A DNA stretch of 64,000 nt from Neocallimastix lanati (nom. inval.). Its lineage: Eukaryota > Neocallimastigomycota > Neocallimastigomycetes > Neocallimastigales > Neocallimastigaceae. Under the pieces are notes generated by a model. The model was not told the DNA's origin. It saw only the letters and a list, made by a program, of their open reading frames with translations, and searched no databases. Shown here piece after piece: positions 20,081 through 32,028 of this stretch; position 1 is the stretch's first letter, and every line of letters starts with the position of its first letter. The stretch spans positions 23,501 to 87,500 of the forward strand of contig JACVTC010000033.1 in assembly GCA_016946835.1 (NCBI GenBank), given 5' to 3'. The position numbers were made by a program, and so were the translations under genes.

Positions 20081-22334
20081 TAAATCAAACCAATACAACT
20101 CTTTTAACTAATTTACTTACTGGAACTAAGGAATCTTCGAATATAGAAGATAATAAGGAAATAATCATTGTAGCCGAAAGAAGAAGTAGAAAAACTAATG
20201 AAAATAAACCATATAAGAAAGTAACTAAGAAAAATTTAAAAGAAAATCCTCAACCAATTAAAGTTCCATCAAATAATCAAGAACAAATGGAAATGGAACC
20301 AGAGAGTGAAACTAATAGTAATAATAAAGGAAATGAAAATCAAAAAAATACAGAAGCGTTAAATCATCTTGATCCATCTTTTATAAATGAACTTTCAATT
20401 GAAGAAGCAAAAAGAAGAAACAAGAAAGAAAGAGCAAAAGAAATAAAAATATTAGCTAAAGAAATACAACTTCCAAGTGAAAAAAAGGTAGAAAAATCCA
20501 ATAAGGAAAATATTACAAAAAAAATTAAAAATAACAGGAAAACAAGATAATTATAACATAGTTGACCATATTGGAAATAGGTTCGCTAATATTACCATCG
20601 GACAATTGCTCAATATTAATCCTAAATTGAGAACTGAATTATCTAAAGCCTTAAAGTTTACAACAATTATAGAAGACGAAGAAATAATCTTATCAACAAT
20701 TAAGAAAGATAAGATTGTAAAAACAAAACACGTAGAAACTACAGTATATTTAGATTCTTGTTCTTCTATTAATATGATCACCAAAACCTTCATGATAAAT
20801 AATAAAATTCCATTTAAACCAATTTCTGCTATTATAGAAACCTTATATCAAGGTTGTACTAATACCACGCTCATCTCAAAATTATATGAAATAGAAATAA
20901 CAATTGGAAATATTACTTCTAAGGAAATCTTTAGATTGATTGAAAAAGATGATATTTTCCAAGTATTAATTGGTGTGGATGCGCTAGCTAGAATGAAGAT
21001 TATTATGGACTTCTCTGATCACACCTTATATCAAAAAACAGATGAGATACGAAAGATAGGAAGTTTTGAAAGTGTGACAGAAATAGAAGATGAGGAAGAT
21101 GATATTAAAGATGAATTTGAAGAAGAATTGAGTAAAGATGTGCTAGTTGATTATTTACTAACCACCGAAGATAAATATATTCAAATTTTATATGAAGAAA
21201 ATAATGATAATAATGATATTGATAATTCCTTTGGAAATCATGATGATAAAGATGGAAATAATTTTTGCAATATTAATGATAATATAAATAATAATGATAA
21301 TTATTTAAAGAATGTATTTGGATGTAAAATTAATAATGATAAAATTTCTAAAATTTATAATAATAATTGTTCTTCTAATAAAGACATTAATAATACTAAC
21401 AAAAATTTTAATATTATAAATAATCATGATAATCCATGTGAAATTAATATCGATAATAATAATAATATCGAAAATTTTTCTAATAAAAATTTTAATAATA
21501 GAATTAATAATATTTTTGAAAAACCTAATAATAAAAATAATATCAATAATTCGAATAGTATTAATAATAAAAAATTGTTCTTCTGAAAATTTTAATAATA
21601 AAAATAATATTGATAATTTCTCTAAAAATTTAAATGATATTAATAATACTGATAATTTTTCTAAAGATTTAAATAATATTAATAATATTTATGAAAATTT
21701 AAATAGTATTAATAATACTAATAATTCTTATAATAATTTTGGAAATAAAAATAATATTAATAATAATAATAATATTAATAATTTTTCTGAAAATTTTAAT
21801 AAAAATAATATTAATAAAATTTCTGAAAACCTTAATAAAAATAATATTAATACTGATAAACCTTCAAAAAATTTTTGTAATGATAATAATGATAATATAG
21901 TTTCTAAAGATGTTGATAATACTTTTAGTAATAAAAATTTTCCTCAATTTTTAATGAAGATGATAATAATAAAAATTCTTTCGAAATTAATCATCCAATT
22001 AATAATATTAATGATTTAGTTATAAGTGGTAACAAAAATGATAATAAAAATTCTTTACAAAATAATTATTCTTTATTAACAAAAATAAATGAAATTAATA
22101 ATAAAAAGAATTATGAAAACAGGGTAATCAAAAATATTGATATTTCTATTGAAAATACTGATAAGAATTTTAAAAGTGCAAAGGAAATAACTATTCATGA
22201 AATTGCGGCTAAAGCACCAACAAAAATTAGAAACAAACTAAAATTTTTATTATTAAATAATATAAATGTATTAGCACTTGATACAGATGATTTAGGTAAA
22301 TCGAAATTACTACGTCATAAAATAAAAATCATAA
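20060..22334 (+). pseudogene. pol: Pol of element 3, N-terminal region, protease-like domain and Asn-rich insertion
   Basis: The -1 frame after the frameshift site is open to 20550 and Lys/Glu-rich. A frame change near 20530 leads to GNRFANITIGQLLNINPKLRTELSKAL, the counterpart of the FAQLF block in elements 1 and 2. The protease-like domain follows, with LDSCSSINMI (about 20749-20779) at the active site, where DSC replaces DTG, and FQVLIGVDALARMKI later. An acidic segment and then about 850 bases encoding mostly Asn, Lys and Ile lie between protease and RT. These shift frame near 21586 and stop at 22017-22019. Confidence 0.8.
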
Positions 22335-23660
22335 GTGATCGAATGCCAATTAAAACAAAGAATGTATCGAGTAGCAAATAAGGAGCAAATGAGTATACTA
22401 AGAGAAGAAATAAATAAATTATTAAGAAATGGATTGATAGAACCTTCAAAATCATCATGGTCATTCCCAGTTATTCTCGTTCCTAAAAAGAATGGTAAAT
22501 GGAAAATGGTAGTGGATTATTGAAAATTAAATGATATTACTATTAAAGACGCGTATCCTTTACCTTATATAGAAGAAATATTATTTTCTATAGGCAATAA
22601 AGTTAAGTACTTAACCACGCTTGACTTATTTTCTGGTTTCCATTAGATTCTTATGGATAAAGAAGACAGAGATAAAACTTGCTTTACAACAATGTTTGGA
22701 AATTATAATTATAAAGTTATGCCATTTGGACTTTGTAATGCTCCTGCAACATTCCAACATGAAATGAACAGAATATTCTTGCCTTTAATTAGTAAATGTA
22801 TGTTCATTTATATGGATGATTTAGTAATATTTTCTAATATCTTAGAACAACACATATTGGATCTTTAAAAAGTTATTGATATTATTAAAGAAAATGGTCT
22901 AAAGGCTAATTTATCAAAGTGCCATTTTATTAAACAAGAAGTTGAAGTATTAGGCTATATTTTATCCACAGAAGGTATAAAGCCAGTACCTAAAAAGGTA
23001 GATGTAATATCCAAATGGGAATCACCTAAAAATATTACTTAATTAATAGGTGCAATTGGATATTATAGAAAATTTATTAAAAATTTTGCTATAATTGCTC
23101 AACCATTATTTAAACTATTAAAGAAAAATATAAAATATATCTGGGATGACATAACTGAAGAAAGATTTAAAATTCTTAAGGAAAAACTTATTGAAGCTCC
23201 TATTCTTAAATATCCAGATTATGATAAACAATTTTTAATTAGAACGGATGCTTCATTAGATGGAATAGATGGTGTATTAATACAGAAAGATAAAGATAAC
23301 ATCGAACACTCAATTCAATACATTAGTAAATCTTTAAAACCTACTGAAATAAATTATAGTATTACTGATTTAGAAGGCACAGCTGCTTACTGTTGTTGTT
23401 TAAAATTTAAACCATATTTTAGCGGTAATAAATATGATACTATTTTATATACTGATCATAAACCTTTAGTAGGTTTATTTAATAATAAAGAACCAAATAA
23501 TGCTCGCCAAGCTAGATGGGTTATAACTTTTAGTATGTTAAAAATTATAGTTAAATATGAACAAGGAAAGAAAAATGTTATTGCTGATGCACTTTCACGA
23601 TTAATCCCTGACTCTAAAAATACTAAAAAGAAATTAAAAATACTACCTTATTTACTCATT
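22335..23660 (+). pseudogene. pol: Pol of element 3, reverse transcriptase and RNase H
   Basis: Homology in one frame. RT starts near LREEINKLLRNGLIEPSKSSW, with the DY[stop]KLNDITIKDAYPLPYIEE block, the VMPFGLCNAPATFQ block, YMDD at 22809-22820, VEVLGYILS and GYYRKFIKNFA. RNase H includes LIRTDASLDGIDGV, TDLEGTAAYC, YTDHKPLVG and VIADALSRL. In-frame stops are at 22521 (TGA for Arg), 22644 (TAG for Gln), 22866 (TAA for Glu) and 23040 (TAA for Gln). The motif around 23043 lacks about three residues compared with element 1. Confidence 0.88.
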
Positions 23661-23975
23661 TGAATAATAATGAAAATATTAATTGCAATTCTGTTGAAAA
23701 TACAAATAAAATGAATAATACAAATAAAATGAATAATACAAATAAAATGAATAATACAAATAAAATGAATAATACAAATAAAATGAATAATACAAATAAA
23801 ATGAATAATACAAATAAAATGAATAATACAAATAAAATGAATAATACAAATAAAATGAATAATACAAATAAAAATGATTATACCTTAAATAATATTTCTG
23901 AAGAAAATATTTATGTTAATTTTAATAAAAATAATTTTAATAATAATATAAATAATTCATTAAATAAATTAGATG

Positions 23976-24034
<59 letters not shown>

Positions 24035-24193
24035 TATATTTCTAAAAATTTAAATAATAATTCCAGTGTTAATAATTATTATGAAAATTTTAATAATAAT
24101 AATGACAAAAATTTTTATTTAAAAAATTTTAATAATAATTATAATAATAGTAGTAACGATATTAAAAATTTTTCAAAAGAATTTTCAAAATAA
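23660..24193 (+). other. Asn-rich low-complexity ORF with NKMNNT repeats
   Basis: Open for 177 codons. Nine perfect copies of an 18-bp unit (AATAAAATGAATAATACA, 23706-23870) encode NKMNNT. A run of about 25 AAT codons (23976-24034) and further Asn-rich sequence follow. It directly follows RNase H and occupies the place of an integrase. It is probably an expansion product rather than a domain. Confidence 0.6.
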
Positions 24194-24279
24194 TATTAAA
24201 AATTTTTCTGGAAAATTTTATGAAATAATTATGAAAAAAATTCTTTAAATAATATTTCTGAAAATTATTATTATAATTG

Positions 24280-24317
24280 ATATAATCAGACTTCAAGGGA
24301 CGAAGTCTGATTATATA
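24280..24317 (+). promoter_or_regulatory. 15-bp perfect hairpin abutting an LTR
   Basis: ATATAATCAGACTTC (24280-24294) pairs perfectly with GAAGTCTGATTATAT (24302-24316) around AAGGGAC. One base later the LTR starts TGATACGGG. The loop and inner stem match the hairpin at 14856-14876. Confidence 0.8.
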
Positions 24318-25250
24318 TGATACGGGATATCACTAAATACCTTGTATTTCCTATTAAATACTCTTAATAATAATATAATAAAAATTATTATTAAATCTTA
24401 TTATTAAAATCTTTTATTAATATTAAATATAATAAAAATTATTATTAAATATTCTTATAAATTTCTTTTATTAATATTAAATATAATAAAAATTATTATT
24501 AAATATTCTTATAAATTTCTTTTATTAATATTAAATATAATAAAAATTATTATTAAATATTCTTTATTAAAATCTTTTATTAATATCAAATATAATAAAA
24601 ATTATTATTATATATTCTAATAAAAATCTTTTATTAATATTAAATATAATAAAAATTTTTATTAAATATTCTTATTAAAAATTATTTATAATTTAAATCA
24701 TTACTAATTCTTATTTTTATACTAAGTATAATAAAAACCTATTTCAATAAATATTTGATATAAAATACAGAATTATAAGTTTCTGTATAATATTTTCTAA
24801 AACCTTTGAAATAAACTAAAAATAAAACAAAAATCAAAAATAAATTAAATCTTTATTAAAATAAAAATGAACTAAAATACAGAAGAATTTCAATAATAAA
24901 AATGATCTAAAATACAGAAAATATCAATTCTGTATAATTCTCTCTCTGAAAACAATATCAAGAAGAAGCTACCACCCGGAATGTCCTTCGTGATACAATC
25001 TCTAAATTAATTTTTATTTAATAAATGTTATTTTTTTAAAAAAAAAAAAAAAATTAAAATAATAGTTAAAAATTAAAATAAAATAGTTATAATAGTTTTT
25101 TTTTTTTTTATAAAGAATATATTAATGATAAATAAAATGTATTAAAATAAAAGTATAAAAAGAAGAATAAATATCTTTCTTTTTAATACGGGAACAAATA
25201 ATTTTAAATTTAAATTTAAATAAAGAATATTTTAAAAATTAATTTTTTTT
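24318..25250 (+). mobile_element. LTR-like region after element 3; contains tandem repeats, no gene
   Basis: Starts TGATACGGGATATC. From about 24360 to 24680, five imperfect copies of a 55-65-bp unit (TTAAATATTCTTATAAATTTC, TTTTATTAATATTAAATATAA, TAAAAATTATTA) follow. A GC-richer patch, GAAGCTACCACCCGGAATGTCC, lies at 24966-24987. GTATAAAAAGAAG near 25153 could be a promoter. The right end is not defined. Confidence 0.5.
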
Positions 25251-25324
25251 TTTTGTTTCCAAATTTATTTTTATCATTATGTGTTAATATTTATTTTTTT
25301 GTTTTGAATATCTTAGTGTTTCAA

Positions 25325-25903
25325 CCCCAGCCCGTATCACATAAGCCATTATTTTACCTTTTAAAGAAGAACTCGATATTTAACTTTTCCGAAGAGTGTA
25401 TTAAAGAATTTGAAGAATTAAAAAATAAATTAATACAAACACCTCTATTAACTCCCCCAGATTTTTCTAAACCATTTATTATACGTACTGATGCTTCTAG
25501 AGATGGATTAGGAGGTGTTCTTCTACAACGAGATAAAAATAATCTTGAGGTTCCTATTTTTTATGAAAGTGGATCATTAAGTAAATCGGAGAAAAATTTA
25601 TAGTATTACTGACCTGGAAGGTAAAGCTGTCTTCCATTGTGTTCAGAAATTTAAACAATTTATCACTGGTAATACTTTTATAACTATAGTTTATACTGAC
25701 CATAAACCGCTTGTTAGTATATTTAATAATCGTGAACCTACCAACAGTAGACATCTCAAATGGGTTACGGAATTATCCATCTTGAATGTTAAAATCGAAT
25801 ATCAAGAGGGGAGGAAGAATGTCATAGCTGATGCCCTGTCTAGATTGGAAACTTCTGATAAACCTAAAGAAACAATAAATATTATATATAAGAATAAATT
25901 ATA
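25325..25903 (+). pseudogene. RNase H relic of a Ty3/gypsy element
   Basis: Begins within the RT-RNase H connection (HKPLFYLLKK). RNase H motifs are IIRTDASRDGLGGVLLQ, then, after a 1-base insertion near 25600, SITDLEGKAVFHCV, YTDHKPLVSIFNNREP and VIADALSRLE, ending at a stop near 25903. It is closest to element 3 in wording but less mutated. No RT core or integrase accompanies it. Its first bases overlap CCCGTATCA, the reverse complement of the LTR start TGATACGGG. Confidence 0.85.
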
Positions 25904-28772
25904 AAAAATATAAGAAAATAAATAATTCTTTTTTTATTTTATTATAATAGGTATAAGGTTTAATTAGTATATAAAAATATAATATTAATAAAATTAATTT
26001 TAATTAATAGACAACCAATAAGAATTAAGATAAATTATAGTATAAAAATAAATAAAAGGTAAAATATTAAAAAAGGAGGAACTTAATAAGCTAATATCTT
26101 AAAAAGAATATAATAGTTAAAATAGGAATTTAAATAATATTTAGGAAATAAAGATTATAAAATATTATTCGGGTGAATAGATATTTAAGATATTTGGTTA
26201 ATATTATTAATAAAATATAAATTTAAGGATATAATTGAGTTACAATAAAATTATATGTACTTATATAAAGAAAAAAACTTATAAATAAAAGCAAAAAAGA
26301 TTTAATAAAATCAATAAGGTAAAGGAAACACCAAATAGTAATAAAAATGATAAGTCACTCAATTTAGAAAAACCATGTCAAACCAGAAAAAATTACAGAG
26401 TTGATGGAAAGTTTTTGAAGAATACAAAATAAATAAAATAATTTAAGAAGTGGCATCAATTGAAGAATTAAAGAACTTTTTTACTTTTTTACAATATTAT
26501 TTATAATAATATAAGATTTTACATTTTAACATTTTAAAAAACAATTAATAAATAAATAAATTAATAAATAAATAAATTAATAAATAAATAAAATCTAAGT
26601 GAATACCATAAAACTCAAAATATAACAACAAATAATAAAAATATAAAATATTACCTTCCCTTAAAAATAAAATAAAATAAAATAAAATAAAGAAAAAAAA
26701 AACACACAATTTATTATTAAAAAATACTTATAATTTTTTTTTTTTTTTTTTTTTATTAAAAATAGGATAGATTCCTATAAAATAAAATGTATTAAAATAA
26801 CTAATACTTTTAGGATGAAAATAGTTCTTTTTATACAGTTTATTTTATTTACTCAATAAAAACGGGATAAATTTTATATTGATATTAACATATATTATTT
26901 TTTTTTTTTTCTTTTTTTTTTTTTTTTTACATGTTGTTTTAATATCATTTGAATTTGAATTAAAAGCATAATAAAAAGACTTATATAATAATACATAACT
27001 TCTCCTGCTTTAATTCAAATCAAATTAGTTATATAAATACAATTATAAAATTAATAATAAACTATTCACAAGATCAAAATAATATTACAGTTTTGTATTT
27101 TTACAAATATTATTATTAATTTTATAATTATTGATTATAGATTTTTTATATATATATATATTTTTTATATATATATAAATTAGTTAAACTATTAAAATTA
27201 ATTAGAAAAATAATAAATATTAATTAAAATTCCACACAGTTTTTAATTATTTAATATTTATCTAATTACCATTAATAATTTATATTTAATTAGTTTAACT
27301 ATATTTTTTGTTTTGATTTATTTCAATTTTTAATTTTTTGTTTTTTGTTTTTTGTTTTTTTGTTTTTTTGTTTTTAGTTTTGTTTTTATATTTATATTTG
27401 TATATTCCGTTTTTTATTTTTTTATATTTTGTTTTTAATTTAAATTTTGATGTTTTAATAATTATTGATAAGAATATATTGATATATTGATATATTGATA
27501 TATTGATATATTGATATTGATACACTATTATACTGTTATATTGATATTATTTATGTTTAAATTTTTTTTTCTTTTAAAAAAAAATAAAAAAATAATGCTG
27601 TAAACTTATTATATTTTAATTGGATGTATCAGAATTACAAAATTAAAAAAAAAATAAATTATTTTGAATACTTCAATTATAATATGATAATTTATAACTT
27701 ATTTTTTTAACAATTTCTTTAATAAAAGAAATGTGTGGATTATTAAAAAAATTTTTTTTTAAAAAAAAAAATAAATAGAATAAAAAGGTATATGAAAGAG
27801 AGGAATAATGAAAAAAGAAAAATACTAATTGTAAACTATATTTACTTTTCTTTATTATTTTATATTTAACATATTTTTCTCAAAATATATATTATATATA
27901 TCAAATTCTTTCTTTTTCTACCTTTTTTTTTCCATTTGTAAAAAAAATATTAATAAATTTTTTTATATTATTAATTATTAACTATGCAAAATCTTTGTTT
28001 TTGTTATGGAAATGTTTTTTTTTTATGATATTAATTAAAAATTTTTTGTAAAGAAATTTCATTATTAAAAGAAATAAATAATAGTTCATTAGATGATTAC
28101 TATTATTTTTATTTTCTTTTATTTTTTTTTTTTTGTTTCTTATCTTTTGTAGTGATTATCCCATTTTTAAATGTGTTACTTTTAATCAAAAACTTTTTAG
28201 TATTCTTATCTTCATATTAGAAAGACTATGAATACATTTATTGTATTTCTTTCTTTATTAGCTTTATAAAGAAAAAAATATTATTATCTTAAAGAAAAAT
28301 TATTAACTTGGGTATGTTTATATGAATACAGTTAATCTTTTTTCTGAAAAAAAGAAAAATAATAATTAATTATTGATATGAATTATTAATGCTTTTTTTT
28401 TTTGATTGTAAATAAAATTATAATAAAACATCTTTAATAAACAGAGTACTATTTAACAAAAATATTAAAATTAAATCAATGTTTTTTATATTAAATAATT
28501 TGAATTGAAAAAAAAAACTTTAAACCTTTTTCACTTGTAATCAACAAATATTAAATAATGAAAAAAATATTACAAGTGTAAATTCTATAACATATTAATA
28601 GAAAATTATATTATCTTAACTTATTTAATTATTTATTTATCTATTATTCTTTAAAAAAATAAAGAATAAAATAAAATTTAAATAAATAAAATAATCAAAT
28701 TTTCTATTATTTTTATTTTGGTATATAATTTATAAAAAAAAATTTAATGTTTCTTTTTTAATTTTATTAAAT
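25904..28772. other. Intergenic, AT-rich, no gene
   Basis: 25.9-26.5 kb is slightly less AT-rich and may be decayed retroelement tail. The rest is homopolymer-rich. It contains two inverted repeats (26948-27024 and 27041-27129), a T/G-rich stretch of TTTTTTG units (27340-27375) and a GATATATT repeat (27476-27520). The lysine-rich minus-strand ORF over 27295-27525 is a product of these repeats. Confidence 0.6.
26948..27129. repeat. Two adjacent inverted repeats
   Basis: TTTGAATTTGAATTAAAAGCA (26948-26968) is nearly inverted at 27006-27024 (TGCTTTAATTCAAATCAAA). AATTATAAAATTAATAATAA (27041-27060) is perfectly inverted at 27110-27129. The 49-bp spacer of the second holds the less AT-rich ACTATTCACAAGATC. 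Confidence 0.75.
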
Positions 28773-29900
28773 TTAAAATAATAACCGTATACTTTTTTTA
28801 AATTCGTTAAATTCAATTTTATTTGAATTATCATTCATTGAAGATTTTAATATGCGAAATTCATTTCGTTCATTTAAGGAAAAAGCTCTCTTTCTATTTT
28901 TCATTGGACCATTAAGAATTATTCCACTATCTTTCTTAAGTAAAGAAGACAAGTTATTATTAAGAGTCTTTTCTATTAAAGAACCTTGTAATGAACTACT
29001 TTTTCTATGCGTTAAGAAAGTATCTCTTGAACCATGTTTATTAGAAATAGCTTCTGGCATTCCAAATGAACGACTTTCATTAATAATGTCATTCATAATA
29101 GAAAAACCGGATTTATTTGGTAGAGAAGAAGAAATTTCTTTTTTACTATATGTTTTATTTATTGTTTCCATATAATCAAACATTGAATTATCTTCTTCAT
29201 CTTCGTAAATTCCAGGTGTATATAAATTATGGCGATTCTTTAATGAATTAGAATGTGTAATTATAGAAGGAGTTTTCTTTACAACAATTTTAGCTTCAAC
29301 AGTATCCTCCTCCTCAGATTCTTCTGAAACATCTGAATCAGTGGTTTTATTGAAACGACGACTAATGGCATTAGCAAGAATATCATAGTTTAATCTTGGC
29401 TTTTTTGGAACGTCAGGTTCTTTTTCCATATAGAAAACTTCTTCATCATCATAATAATCATCGGATTCATAATCAAATTCATGATCGAAACCTTCTTCTT
29501 CTTCTTCACTTTCATAGTAGTTATAATAATCACAGTATTCTCTGTTGTCATAACTTTCATACTTTTGAACATGAGTTTCATTATAATTATTTAATTCATA
29601 ATCTAGTGTGTGACGTGGTTGTTGATATTTATCAAAGAAATCATCATCTTCGAAATCATCATATTCATAACTGTATTCTTCATTATAATTAAAGTTTCCT
29701 TCACATTGATGCAATTTTTGTTGCTTTAAATTAGTTGAAACGTAATCTAAAGATATATCATCATCATTCATAGAATATAAAGCACACCATTGTTCATAAT
29801 TTGCTGTTAATAAATTTTCTTGTACTGTTTGAGGAACTGGACAGTATGCAGCTGGTTCTGTTGGACTTGTAATAATAATTTTTGGATATTGAGTACACAT
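28773..29900 (-). CDS. Acidic protein of unknown function (375 aa)
   Basis: An intact single-exon ORF with balanced codon use unlike its surroundings; it starts at an ATG preceded by AAAATA. I do not recognise the family. The N-terminal 60 residues look folded (PKIIITSPTEPAAYCPVPQTVQENLLTA, with NYEQWCALYSM after it). Residues 70-160 are a Tyr/Asp/Glu/Asn-rich acidic region, followed by KKPRLNYDILANAISRRF and a Glu/Ser tract. The C-terminal third is basic and Ser-rich, with kinase-type sites RKSSS and RKRAFS. This layout suggests a regulatory or scaffold protein that is phosphorylated, but that is only inference. No signal peptide or membrane segment is visible. Confidence 0.8.
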   Translation of the reverse strand: MCTQYPKIIITSPTEPAAYCPVPQTVQENLLTANYEQWCALYSMNDDDISLDYVSTNLKQQKLHQCEGNFNYNEEYSYEYDDFEDDDFFDKYQQPRHTLDYELNNYNETHVQKYESYDNREYCDYYNYYESEEEEEGFDHEFDYESDDYYDDEEVFYMEKEPDVPKKPRLNYDILANAISRRFNKTTDSDVSEESEEEDTVEAKIVVKKTPSIITHSNSLKNRHNLYTPGIYEDEEDNSMFDYMETINKTYSKKEISSSLPNKSGFSIMNDIINESRSFGMPEAISNKHGSRDTFLTHRKSSSLQGSLIEKTLNNNLSSLLKKDSGIILNGPMKNRKRAFSLNERNEFRILKSSMNDNSNKIEFNEFKKSIRLLF

Positions 29901-31914
29901 TATTTTAAATTTTTTATATTATATTATATATATATTAAATAGTATTGATATTTTTAAATAATATTTTAGTTGATAATTGATATTAAATATTTTATAAAAT
30001 ATTGTATTACTTATATTTATTTTTTTAATATTGATATTAATAATATGATAATATTTATTAATTATATCTTTATTGGTTTTGTATATTATTTTATTATTAA
30101 TTAGTTGTATTTAATATTGATATTATTTACAGTTTTATATTTTATATTTTCTTTATATTTAATCTATATTTTTATTTTATTGTGTTATTTTATTTTTACT
30201 ATTATATTTTTTTTTTAATTAGGATATTATTTTTATTTAATGATGTTATATAATATAATCAATGAACTTAATAAAGTTATCAAATAATATTATATAGTTA
30301 TTAAAAAAGGTGTATTAATTTTTTTATTTATAAATAAAAATATATATCTAATAAAAAAGAGTTTCTAAATTTATTCTTTTTATTTTATTATATATTTTTT
30401 ATTTAAAATAGTTATAATATCATCTCTTCCTCTATACATATATATATTATTTAATAATAATTTATTAATTATTCTTTTTTTTATTAATCACTATCGTTTG
30501 AAATAATAAGTGAGGAATAATTTAGAGGAATTTTTCTTTTCTTTTATATACGGATTGAATAAAAAAATTTTTTTTTATATTATATTTAATTATATTTATT
30601 TTTTGTTTTTGTTTTGTTTTTGTTATTTAAAAAATAATATATGACTATTTCATTAAAGTTTAATATATTTCAAATATATTATTATATTGAAAAGTATATA
30701 AATACAAATTAAAAGAAACTAAATAATAATAAAAATAAATAAATTAAAAAATAAAATAAAAAAAAAAAAAAAGAAAAAAAAAATCAATATAACTAAAAAA
30801 AAAAAAAAAAAAAAAGCTTTTTTTTTAAAAAATTTTTTTTTTGTATGAAATTTAATAGTTTTATAATTTTATATATAAAGTATATTAATAGTAATATAGT
30901 TGTAATATACTAGCATTTTTTTATCAATTATATATCAAACCTTTTTTATTATTAAATAGTAGAATGATGATACAAAAGTATACCATCCAATAATTTGTTT
31001 ATCTTTTATTTTTAATAAATTATTGTTAATATTGAAAATAAGTGATATTAATTTATTATTATTTTCAATAAAAGAATTAATATATATTAAATTTATATTA
31101 ATAAATTAAATATACTATATATATAGAATAAAATATAGATTTCAATAGTAAATTGTACAATATAAAATAAAATATATGTTGTTATAGAAAATGAATAATA
31201 TACTAAAGATAAAATGAACATCATAAAAAAATTTTAGTATAGGAGAGACTGTTGAGAAATAAATAAATAATATAATATAGTGTGAAGAGATTGTTTAATG
31301 AAAGGAAAAATTTTAGAGTGATTTATTTTAATTATATATTGATCGTTAATATATGAATAATATATTAATTATTAAAAATTATCATGTTTTTTACTATTTA
31401 TTAAATTTATTAATACAATATATTAAATTTTATATATATAATATAATTCTAATTCTTTTTATTATATTTCTTTTTATTTATTTATATATATTCCTTTTTA
31501 AAGTAAAATAATGGACGGCCTAAATTTTGTATTTTATTATATTTATATTTATACATAATAAAATGTTAAATATATAAATAAATATATTTTAATATATAAA
31601 AATAATTGATTTTTTATAAATATATAATAAAAATATATAAATATATTGAATAATAAGATATATATATTTATATATTACATTAATGATAATAAAAAAATTA
31701 TTTAATCAAAAATAATAGAAAAAAATGTATCTAATATATGTTTAGTTTAAGATTTTCATCATTTTTACTATATATATTTTATTCTTAACTTCTTTTTTAT
31801 TAGTTTTTTTTTTTTTTTTTTAAGTTTTGTTATATTTATTATATGTAATAATTTCCTTTCAGTGAATTTATAAATATATAAAAATATAGTTATTTTTATA
31901 ACATAATTCAAAAA

Positions 31915-32028
31915 ATGAAGTTTGATACAATTAAATATGATGATGTATCAATTACGATGAGAAATAATAAAAATAGTTTTAGACCTTTTCAAATTAAACT
32001 TCAATTAAATCCAAAAATAGTACTATGA
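31915..32028 (+). CDS. Possible small ORF or first exon (37 codons)
   Basis: ATG is preceded by AATTCAAAAA, and the peptide MKFDTIKYDDVSITMRNNK continues to a stop at 32026-32028. Composition is protein-like and less AT-rich than the surrounding kilobases. A second coding-like stretch (FIISVDLIGNHKEYIIQLK) lies near 32080-32140, but I see no convincing acceptor AG between them. It may be a decayed gene. Confidence 0.25.
   Translation: MKFDTIKYDDVSITMRNNKNSFRPFQIKLQLNPKIVL

Larger units (their letters stand above)
18603..24317 (+). mobile_element. Ty3/gypsy-like element 3, degenerate, no integrase
   Basis: Order: gag with CCHC knuckle, -1 frameshift signal, pre-protease block, protease-like domain, Asn-rich insertion, RT, RNase H, Asn-rich tract, hairpin, LTR start. 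Coding parts carry many stops and shifts. No integrase motifs are found between RNase H (ending 23625) and the LTR at 24318. The 5' boundary is not resolved. Confidence 0.85.

Noticed and set aside
28852-29692. Plus-strand ORFs over the 375-aa gene
   Set aside because: They are antisense shadows of an intact minus-strand gene with better codon composition.
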